A DNA stretch of 64,000 nt from Zerene cesonia (taxonomy: Eukaryota; Arthropoda; Insecta; Lepidoptera; Pieridae): positions 7,068,001 to 7,132,000 of the forward strand of contig NC_052106.1 in NCBI RefSeq assembly GCF_012273895.1. Direction: 5' to 3'. Below, piece by piece: positions 36,101-48,100 of the stretch. The translations under genes were made by a program, and so were the position numbers. Numbering within the stretch: the first letter of the stretch is position 1; each line of letters opens with the position of its first letter. The notes under the pieces were generated by a model. It was not told where the DNA came from, searched no databases, and saw only the letters and a program-made list of their open reading frames with translations.

Positions 36101-39100
36101 ACTAGTAAGATACACAATCAAAAGAACTTGTTAAATACTATAGGTTAAGTTGTTAAGGATCCTATGGTGTCCAATAAATGCTATCCAAATTCCAACACTG
36201 AGTCGGAAAATGAATAATTACAACCAGCAAATGTTCTCCGATTTACGTTTTCTAGATTTAAGTGGCAATGGGTCGCGCAACCTCGATGTGAAACAAGTTA
36301 TTATGTAATCTCATTGTAAATAGTTCTCATAAGTGTCTGACTTATACGGCAGTTGGACATACTTTGAGCTGTGATCATGGAGCACGTGTGGCCAATATAA
36401 TACCTTTTTATTGATGATGACGTCGTCTATAGGAAATGTTTTTTCAATGGGATTCCTCATTTTCCGACCTTTGTATGTGAGGTAGACTTGTGTTGTTAAT
36501 ATTTGATACTAGTCTTAACTGTTTCCATCGTAACTGATATAGATGGGACATAAATATTTCGCTACACCTACCTTAATGAATCTACTTGGATATGTGGCTA
36601 TTTTTTAAAATTAACCCGTTCTGCTTGTAAAAATATTCATGCAGGTTCTCAAATTATCTTCTTAACCAAGTTTTAAGACGTTTGGCTTCAATTGTCCCAG
36701 TGAAACGTAACACTCTAGCCTTATCTTGACGAATAATTAATTTGATTTAATCTTATAACGAAAAAGCTATCCACATTTAACTGTTTACGGTATAAAGGAT
36801 TACATAATACTCGGCTTTGACACAAACAAGGTCGTTTTCATTATTGATGTACCTCAAGATGTATGTGTTAAATGTATTGTCGTGACTAATGATATGGATG
36901 TTACACGAATGTGCGATTGTGTTATATTTCTCTTGTTGACTGCACATTTGTTATGCCTGGATACAGTGAATTCTCAGTCCTGTAATTTGTAGGTTATTTG
37001 TGTTATATACAGATTTAAGTTGTCAGGCTGGTCCGGTAGATGATTTTTTTATGTAGAAACTAGTTGGATGTGAAAAAGCGTGGATGAATATCGTTATATT
37101 TTTACATTGCATCAAGCGCTACTTATAGACTTGCTTAAAAATACTCTGTATTCTGTATAGACTCGGTATTCAGTTCAAGGATTATCAGCTATTCAGTATT
37201 CCGTAACTAATAATTGTCATGGACTTATCATAAAGAGTATGGTATAGTTTTACTGAGGTACGAATAAATTAGCACATGTTGTGTTGTGACGTCAACTCGC
37301 GTCATGGGGACGACGGCGAAGGATAAACATTTGACTCAAGGTCACCAACGGTCTTTTGCCTTATAGTTTATGGTATATGTATGTTCAGATAGTTGTCTGT
37401 TGTTACTATTATATTATTTTATTAAGTGTGTCAAATACATTTGAATACAATATCTCTATTTTCCGATTTTTAACACGTTTATTCACCTGTTTGTTTTTAT
37501 GCTTGTAAGTAAAACCGACTCTTTTAGACTCGATTTTTGACTCGATATAACTTATTATCCTGATAAGAATCTCCGTATACTCTGTGTTAGAGCAAGTGAA
37601 ACAATATAGTTAAATCCATTCCTAAAGCGTATTTTCAACGGATTTCAAATAAAAGGTGATAGTTATTACTTTAACTGTATTTTTTTTATTGTTAATGCAG
37701 AAGGTAAACCGATTTTGATGATTGTTTTTTATTTAAAATGGTGGTGCCCCCGTCTGGTCCTATTTAAATTTAGTCTCGTTCTCTCAAATTTAATACGGTT
37801 TTTTTTTGTTAAAAATAATTATTTAGTGTCTTTAAACTATAATTGTTTAATGTAAATCGGTGATTTAATAGCTCTAATTCTTATTAATATAATTAAAAAT
37901 GAAACATTTCTAGCTATAGCCTACTTGCATTGAATTTAGGAACCAAGATCATTGATGATGCTAACTTTATTTTACTGGTATGTAAAAACATAAAATATAC
38001 ACAGCGATATACAAATTAGTCTGAAAATTTATATTTAAAATGAGGAAATATAAATAACAAAATATAATCAAAGAGGAAACAATTGCTAATGAATTATTTT
38101 TGTTACAGGTAATTAAAATTTGAACTCGAATATCGGCAATGGCATCATTACGTAAGTTGAGTTAGAGATCTTTAATAGACCGAGACATCATTAGGTGTTG
38201 AGACTTTTGAGTCAGTACGCTTTAAATATACTGAAAATTTAGAAATTAAAGACTTTTAAACGGATTTTAAACACGATTAATTCATTACATTATTAATCCG
38301 ACGTTTCGAACACTTTACAGCGAGCGTGGTCACGGGGAGACTTACGTCGGGTTAATAATATAATGAATAAATCGCGTTTTAAATCCGTTTAAAAGTGTTT
38401 AATTTCTAAATGTATAATACTCGCGTAAAATCAAACACAAGAAAATACTATACTTACAATATTTATATCTTCAAGTTACTCTGGCACTTATTTGCATAAT
38501 ATTTTCAACAAGATTAATAAGTCAAGTCACAGTATAAATATTGTTCAATAGCGAATTTTATTTAATGATTTTATTACAGTCTGAATCTCTCTAATCAATT
38601 TAATTTTTGATAATAGCAGTAACTACCACCAGTTGTAGTTCTACAATTCCATAGTCGCCGCTATATAATGTTACAGCAAACTCAGTATGAGTTGCTTAGA
38701 AAATTTTGCTTTCCATACAAAGTACTGTTTTATTTTAATACCCGTTAATAGCCATTGTCTTACTGTTGATCGTTTGCTCCGTGCGCATGCGCTTAATGTG
38801 TCCCATTGTGTATCAAGTGTTGAACATCAACAGAGATTGTATGTAATTACTTTCAGCTTTTACTCTAAATTACAACAAATTCACTTTAACTACAAACAAT
38901 TTGTCTAATCACATGCATGTTTACATTTTCCATTTATCAAGATATTTCTTTTTTATGAATACTGAAAGAAACTGTTAATGTAAGACATTTGTTAGTGACC
39001 TTTCACGTAAAATCTTTTTCAGGTTAGGCTAAGGTCGCTTCAGAGAAATCTTAAGTTCTTTTGTAATCTTACTTCTTACACGAAGTTGATATCGATTAAA

Positions 39101-42100
39101 AAACACCCATTATTTAATTTTAATGCTGTTTTTTATCTGTTGTATATTCCTATTCTCAATGTGTCAAATTTATAAACGAGTTCTCCCACCAACCGTTGTT
39201 CGGTCTTAATATTATTATTTTTAGGTATGTAGAGTTTGGGCGATATTTAGACCTACCCGATATGCACACAGAAATTCATAGATACATATTATATATAGAC
39301 CGCCTTTTTTTCGAGAAGTTTGGTACGAACTAAAAGGAACTGAAGTCTCTAATTGAAATTTTCCTTCTCAAGAAGTAATAGTCGTCATTTCACATGAGCA
39401 ACTACTTATAAAATTGATGCACAGTTTTAAATGATAGTAATAAAAGCATAATTTTTAATAATAATTGGCAATAATTGCACTCGGGCTCTTGAATTTTTAT
39501 TAATTGGTCACTTTTATACACTTCTCAGGCAGTCTATTACATCAAAAAAGAGTGTAACTTTCTTTTCCTAGTATAGAGTTGGTTTGTCAATAATTGTCAT
39601 AGGACATTTAATGTGCAATTATTGTACAATTATAAACAGTATCGAGTCGCATGTATCGCTACAAACATCTGCCTGTTTTATCCTCATCCCCGCATACTTG
39701 TCGATTAAAATCACCATTAGCGTAATTATGAGAGTCGCGGCGTTTCCAACAACGGCGACGATTATACGATACTCGGAAATGGTGGAAATATTAACGGAAT
39801 CGCTGTCATATATTTTATTTTTAGTGACATCGCTTTCTGAGTAGTTTTGTTTTACGGCTGCGGTAAATTTCGTATAATTATTGCTGAGCTGTAAATCGTG
39901 CAGACGAAGAGACAGTTGCTTAGTTTTAATAGTGAGTGTATAATTGCTTCGTTAGGCCATTACAAACGAAATTGCCGCTCACACACCGGTATAATATTCA
40001 TGTGAACTTTCTTTCGTATTATTGCATATTTATTTGTTACTTGTTTACCTACTGTTGTCTTCATTTGAGAAAATTTGAATAATTTAAGGGAAAAGTTTCA
40101 ACCTAAAACTTCGCCATCAACGATGTTCATGTTAATCTAAGCCGCCGTGCACTTTTTATACCACATTTATATTTAAAAGTACAAAGTACGTGGTAACTTT
40201 GTGTAACCGGACCTGTTTATCTTAATAAAATATCGAAGACATCTATCTAGAAGTAACATCAAGCCATTTGCATGTTTGATGATCAACTGCGAGCACAAGG
40301 TCTGATGAGTTGATTACATTAATTTAAACTTGCGACGCGTGTCTTCGACAGCATACAGCAATTTACTGCCAAGCACCATCTAAGGGCATCTGTAGTTTGT
40401 CCACTAGATTATACCGATGCAAACAATTTTAACGATACACACAATTACGTGAAATTAATTCTGCCATAGAAAAATAAACCGCCCAGAGGTAAGGTACTAG
40501 TGTGTGAGTGGAATAAATTAATTTTTAATCGTTCCGAGGCAGATAATAGTATTACCGTACTGATAAATAGTAAATTGTAATACAAATTAAGGCGATAACG
40601 AACGAGCATTGGAAACTTTTTATGTATTTCGCGATAGCAACTGGCCAACGACGCGGTATTAACCAATTGTGTTCGTGCATTTATTTTAACGAGGTCACGA
40701 ATCCTTCCTTGCTCATAGAATTTTGAACAGTTTATAAACTATCACTTTTGCTGTTCTTTGCACTTAACCTACTTATATTCAAGTTGTTTGCAATGAAACA
40801 TTTTATCGGGTTTATTAAACTAGTTCTTCATTATTATTGCATTTTAACTGAGGGGATTCTCTGCCCTAGCACTTATTGTGGTTATTATAAACGAAACATC
40901 ACAACCATGTTATCTTTCATCATTAGCAATAATTTAAAACAAAACGCTACCTACTTAAGTTTGTTAAAAGAAAATAAAAATTAAAAAAAAAAAAAACGTT
41001 GACCGTCCCCCAGCTATTAAAACATTTAAACACAGTACTAATCATTCGTCGTAAAGTCAATTGAAAATACCAAGCAAACGGTTTACAAGCAAATAATTTT
41101 TTGTTATAAAATATCAATTGATCGCAAGGCCGTGATGTCATTGTCATCACAAGCATGAAGGTACGCTGAGATCATCACAATATATTATTAGCGGGAATAT
41201 TATCAAGTAAACAATGTAAGGCCAGCTGCAGGATATTATGAGTAACTTATTCACGAATGCGTCATAAGTTTTTAGAAAATTCTAGGGATTTTTATTGTAA
41301 ATAGCTATGTGTCTGTATATTTGGTTGATGAATCCTGCATACGAACTGATGCAGGATTCATCAACCAAATAGAATTAGGAATTTTTGAGCTAGTATCCCG
41401 TGGGAACGAAAATTTGAAGTTGGTGGCCTCTCTATTTAAATGTATGTTTTGTAAATCACGACTTGAATAATTTTTCTATAATCTACATTTTTATATTGAT
41501 GTTCAATGTTTTTTTGTTATTTACTCTCCATTACCTACGTAAGCGCACGATATGCTTTATGTGTATATTATAGTTATTCATGGGAATTCCGTGATATTGA
41601 AAATAAATGTTATTTAGAGTTTAAACAGTACTTAACGTGGTTTTTTCTTCCACATGTGTCTTCCGTACAGAACATGATATCTGACTTAATTAACCTGTCT
41701 AGATACAACATAATTATAGGTTCTTTATTACGTTGAAAGAATTATCTCAATCTATTTTAACTTCGGCCGTTATGGAGGAGGAGTTTAAGGAATTTATTAA
41801 TTCCTCCTCTTAATTGATCGCTGGCGATTAAATGCCTGCAAGTTTTGTTTCTTTTTTTCCAATTAATCTCTTTCCTTTTAGACTTTATAAACTTTTTGAT
41901 ACATCCGACCCTATTCCATGATATGATATTGTGTTAAAAAATGCAAAAAATCACATGGTATCACCCAAATTCTCCTCAGAATCGTAATATTGTTGTACTT
42001 ACATAAATTCAAGATTATCTACTAAAGGTTCAATAGTTCAAAGCTAACAAAGCGTACAATTGTTGACCTGGATCCCTGAAGTTTTCGCCAGCCCTCACAA

Positions 42101-45100
42101 GCTTCTCAACTTCATGGAGGACGTCGCTGGGTTGGTTTTAGCTATGACTGTTATTCCTACCCTCCAATTCTCTTTCACGCCAAATATGCATTTGACGTCG
42201 ACTTCCGGAAACATGATTATTAAGCTTCTAACACGTGCAACAAGCAATTATACTTATAGCAGTACCGCCCGCAATCTCCATCTCATTGAAAATAATGATG
42301 TCCGCAGAACTGTCGCACTAATTCATTTATTATGAACCAGCGATGCCATTATGTCTGTATGCAACTAGATACATAGTAATTGTGTTGACAGACGGACACC
42401 GGATAACATCTGATTGCACGCCGCGCCTTCACATTTCCGGACAAACGTTTTTGTTAACTAAAATTTAGGTAAGATAAAATTAGAGGCGTGCTCGTGAAAT
42501 GCGCCATACATGGAAAGGAAGAAATCTGTTCCAAATGTAAGCTGATAGTAAAATTTCGGTTGACGCAAGCGAGAAAAAAATCGAGGTCACAATATGTGGC
42601 GATGGTTTTAATTAAAATTAATCAATGATTTCGTAACTAGGCACGGTCTAAGTTTCTGTTTATATACGTAACAATTTACGTTAATTGTGGTGAGGACAGT
42701 GGCTGTATAAGAAACAAAAAGTTGAAGAGGGAAGTCCTTGAGTTACAGTCTGACATAATGTGCCAATGGATCATCGCCTAAAATATTACTTATTCATTAT
42801 TTCATACTTCCTTATTTTGTTTGACTACTGACTAACTCTTATACGATATTATTACTTTGCTGTGTCTGTCAACTACTACTGGCTTGCAGTGATTAGGTTT
42901 ATACTCAAAGAAATGTCATCGCTTTCGTTTTTTGTAAAAAAAAAAATGGTGCATTGTCTCATCTAAACTGGCTATTATTTCACAGCTATGTAAAAGTTAT
43001 AATTATAAGCAAGTATTTCGTTTGTCATAACAATGATCAAAGGTGTAGTTGAATGTATGTACTTGTTGTTAATCAGTTCAAAAATTCGGCGGTCAATTAT
43101 GGAAGAATTTGAAGAATGTATGACTTTTTATTTCAATGAGGCAAATTAATCAAATAACATGCATCTTAGGCCTCATTATATTATTTAAGGCATGAAATTG
43201 TTGTAGATGTGTGAAGACGCATCCATCGAGGGTTTGTCATTCTGTGGCGACAGAACTCCATACAATATGTGATAGCATGCTTCTCTATTGTGATCGAATG
43301 ACACTATTACAAGAATAATCTAAGCGACGACACGGCATCGCTTGATCGGCTACCTCTAGCAAATTTTTTATATAACCAGTCCAACGAATTGCCCAAGGCA
43401 GTTTAGCTGGGGATGTCATAACATCAAACAATACTTCAAAGCGCCGGTGAGAGTGACGGACAATCGTAAATCCGTCGGCGGCATAAGACAACGCGGAAGC
43501 GTTTGGTGCAATGCGGACAATTTAGTTTCACTTTGACCGAGCGACGATCACGCGATACTTTCTGTCGTTTTCATTTAATTCAGCCTTAGAACGACGATGA
43601 CGAGGCTTTCATTAAAACAGTCAAAGAAAGGGATGATACTAAGTGTGACTAGTAATTATGGAGTATGTGTACATACTCATGTGAGAGCACGATATCCTTA
43701 TGTATGGTGGATAGATTTAATGACTTCCTTGGATGTGATTCCTTTTGGTTTCGGATCTTCTTTCTTTGGATTTTATAATGAGTCCATTGTTTATAGTACT
43801 AGCTGCGCCCCGCGGTTTCACCCGCGTAAGTCCGTCTCCCGTTGGAATATCGGGATAAAAAAGTTGCCTAAATGTTATTCCAGGTGTCCAGCTGTCTACG
43901 TACCAAATTTCATTGCAATCGGTTCAGAAGTTTTTGCATAAAAGAGCAACAAACACACACACATCCTTACAAACTTTCGCATTTATAATATTAGTAGGAT
44001 TTATTCAAATCTCACTTTTTAGAGTCTTTATTAAATTTTTCTTGTATATAGCGATTACATATATCTTTATTTTACTTATAGCATATAAATAATTTATGTC
44101 TAACAAAAAAGGTAGTAAAATAGATTTTATTGTTAAGAATTTAAAGTAACAATGGAACTGTTTCTAAGTCGTTATTAGTAACTCGTAGTTGTAAATAAAC
44201 TATTATATCAAATCACTCCATCTTATGCGGGTTTCCGCGCGTTAAATATTATTTTACAAGATGTAGGAAATGCCCACTATGATAAATCTATTCAGTCGTT
44301 ATATTTCATAAAGTACTTTGTTGTATTTGTAGTTTATACAGTATAATCCGATTATTTATCTTCTCTTGGGTGTATATTTCCAAGTAAAGTATGGTAACAA
44401 TAAACAGTTATAACAATAACATAATATTTCTTACCTAGCTATGGATATTTTAAACATTTATGACTATTTAGGAAATAAAAGTAGAAGTTACGCACGCACA
44501 AAATGCACAGTTTTCTTTTGTAGTGCATATACTTAACATAAATTTAAATAAGCTGCTTGTTTCTAACAGAGTTTTAGAAAGTTCTTAAAAAGAAATTGTC
44601 AATTCACTCGCTCTATTTTTAAACTCTATTTTATTTTTTGTTCACAAAATAGCATTTATTTATCAGAGTCCACCTCAGTCTTAACACTAAATTCAGAAAC
44701 GTTTTTAATCCCCGCTTATTAAGACAACCCAATCGTTCCATTTTCCGGCAATCATTTTAATGCTTTCCTTCGATTTGAAATACTCCATCGTGATTTGTAC
44801 AATTAATGATTATTTTCGCCGTCACACAAGGTTTGTTTCTTAGTGAAATCTTCAGTGCCAATTCTATTGTACAGTTATTAGGCACAGCTTTCATCGAGCG
44901 CCGTTCATAATCATCGTTTTGTCTAGCCTCGATCGGATTGCAGAACGGCAGAAATTCATCGTAAGGCAAGACGGGTTGGATGTAATTAGAGAGGTCTGTA
45001 CTTTCACGGTCGTGGTCGGACCTGGTCAAGTTTCACCGTCGCGGGTCGCTGCACTTCTCCGCTCGTGGTGTCTTGTACGAATCTTTAAATGGTGGGAAGT

Positions 45101-48100
45101 AGGAAGGGTGGTTATCCTATACATCTAATATATAAAATTCTCGTGTCACAGTTTTCGTTGCCATACTCCTCCGAAACGGCTTGACCGATTCTTATGAAAT
45201 TTTGTGTGCATATTGAGTATGTCTGAGAATCGGCCAACATCTATTTTTTATACCTCTAAATGATAGTAGAGAATAAGGTAAGAGAGTAAGGCAAGACAGC
45301 GTTTGCCGGGTCAGCTAGTTGGGATATAAAAACTGTATATGTAATGGTCTCTTTGAAAACGAAGTTTTTCAACGATCTCATTCTCGTGTGATGATGTCTT
45401 CTGAAGGGTTAAAAAGTAAAAAAATATAATTAAATAGTCTGTAAAACCTCCGATGTTGTCATAATAGTTTTCGCAACACCAACGTCTGCCGTAATTGTTG
45501 GATTGTTGACAAATTGCAAGACAAGTTGGTGCGCGTGGCGCCGTGACGGGCTGTCTAGTTTTTCACAAGTATCTGTAAAAATGGATCGGCTCGCGATGTG
45601 CAGGAGATGTATGCGCCGCTTTCGTTTTCACGAAACTAAAAGTGCCTGTATGTTCGGGTGGTGTCGTTGACTTGAATGTTTGTTTGCCACGCCTGGTTGC
45701 TTCTGTGCCGTACTATCTCATCCTATCGTGTAAAGCCGCAATGCCGTAATTTGGCGTCAAGATTTATATCGCTTTCAGCCCGTCCACATTGTAGCGATCC
45801 GCATCGTTACTTCCTCGTCTTAGCACGACATCAACATTATCCGTGAATACTTTATTCGCGTTTATTCCTCTCTGATTTATAGCGTTTTCTTTATGAAAAT
45901 TTAAAACGTTATACAGCACGGATTATTGGTAAATTGAATTCATCGTATGTTTAAAGCATCAAGCGAAATTATGCGTAATGGTTATATTGTGTTCAATATT
46001 TATGGAATACCGTAATCCGTTTGAATTAACCAAAGAATCGATAGATTCGCCGTCTCGCTTATCTACTATTTCATGGAAGTAATATATTCCATAGAGCGTA
46101 GACATTTATAAATAGATACGTTTACTGAACATGTATTTATTGAAATCCAATTAAAGGGCAATGGACGTAACTGTCTTCAGACTGGAAAGTACATGATAAC
46201 ACGAGGAAATGAAAGTGATATGTGCAGATAGATACATGTGCAGAACAAATTCAATCGGCGTCTCTTAGTGATCTGTTACGATATGAGCCTCACATGTGAC
46301 TTTTCCGCGCGTTGCGTATACGCGACGATAATATTTATTCAAGGACGCTGAAAATAGTCGTTGTCGTTGAAATTACATAACAGTCTGTTCAAGCGTACAG
46401 CATGCAATTCGGGGAGGCGTTCACATTTCCATAGCGTGGCGTGACATTATCGATTGTCAATAGCAACGCTAGTTTTCTAATTGTAAATACAGTCTGCTTT
46501 GTAACGTCATGTTGCTCGTCTATGTAGGTGCGATACGCGCCATTGATCCACCAGGTTTCTATTCCTCTCATTGATTGCAGTGAAACCACACTGAGGTTGA
46601 CCACGAATGTTTGTACTGTTGTTTGTGTTATTAGGACCGCAGTTAGCGGCGATTTCTCTGTTTAAATGACCTGTTTCTAGTATTGTCTGAATATGTGTTA
46701 CGTAGAGACCAACGATTTTTTGTTCAATTAAAATTAAGCGTGGAAAGGATCATTTGGAGCTTAAATCTGTACAATTACTAACCCGGCAAACGCTGTTCTG
46801 CCTTACTCTTATCATTTAGGGGGATGAAAAATAGATGTTGGCCGATTCTCATAGATAAGCACAAAAAATTTCATCAAAATCGGTCAAGCCGTTTCGGAGG
46901 AGTATGGCAACGAAAACTGTGACACGAGAATTTTATATATTAGATTTTAACAGTTTTCGTTTTTATACCTATCCAAATATTTTGATTAAATCAGTATTAA
47001 TATGTGATGAATTCGTTCCTTGAGAAATCTTTTTGTAACCGTTTCTTAATATTATTAATCATTCAATGACAACATCGACATTTTGTATTTTAATTAGTTA
47101 CTTTTAAAGCCTACGTTTGGTGAATACACCAATTATCCTTCCAAGTTTAATATTTAGTATGTTATGTTTAAACTCTCAAAGTGTATTTAATAAAATAATT
47201 TTTATACCAATCTATAAAACAAATAGCTCATAAGAATTGAACACCGTCTCATCAATCTGAGCGCACCGTGCACTTATAATAATCGGACATGTCGGCCACA
47301 CTAGCCGTGCAGCTCGTGCAATCGAAGACAATAACGCTAAACACAAACACTGGCTTGTATTATCCATATTTGTATAGAGAAAACGGCCAACAGAGCCTTC
47401 GGCAATTTGTCAATTGTGTCGTTAACTGGTTATGATTATGGAGCGTGGCCATTTGGCCATAACGAGCGAGGAGAAAACGTTTAAAAAACACTTTTGTTAC
47501 TGCACTCCGCTAAGTTGCCGATGAAATGTTTGTGAATGCGTCGAAACTGAAACTCAAATGTTATAAATAATTGAACTGGTAAAAAATCATCAGGCTGCAT
47601 GCGTTACAAAATAAACAGACCTGTTTATACCAAGAAGAACGAACATAAGTATGTAGAGGTGCAACTGTGTGAATAGATGGAGATATACATAGCCGTTAGT
47701 ACGATCTTCACAAATCTGTAGAAAGTTCACAGTAGGCACGAGACCTTTTGACCTCAAATCGCAGGAACCAATGACTCATGGGCACTCACAAAGAAATTAC
47801 AGACATCCAACCGAGACAAAAGAATTACCATGTAGTAATATATTAGTCAGCTTTTAGCACTGCTTAGGCTATGTGAACTTGGCACCCGACTTAAAAAAAA
47901 TTCACATTTTTTTGCTCCATTCGATAGATTTAGATATGTANNNNNNNNNNNNNNNNNNNNNNNNNNNNNNNNNNNNNNNNNNNNNNNNNNNNNNNNNNNN
48001 NNNNNNNNNNNNNNNNNNNNNNNNNNNNNNNNNNNNNNNNNNNNNNNNNNNNNNNNNNNNNNNNNNNNNNNNNNNNNNNNNNNNNNNNNNNNNNNNNNNN

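Noticed and set aside
42060..42335. 91-codon plus-strand frame as a gene
   Set aside because: Starts at TTG, no recognisable domain, no flanking splice support; on the other strand it faintly recalls transposon-like peptides, too weak to call.
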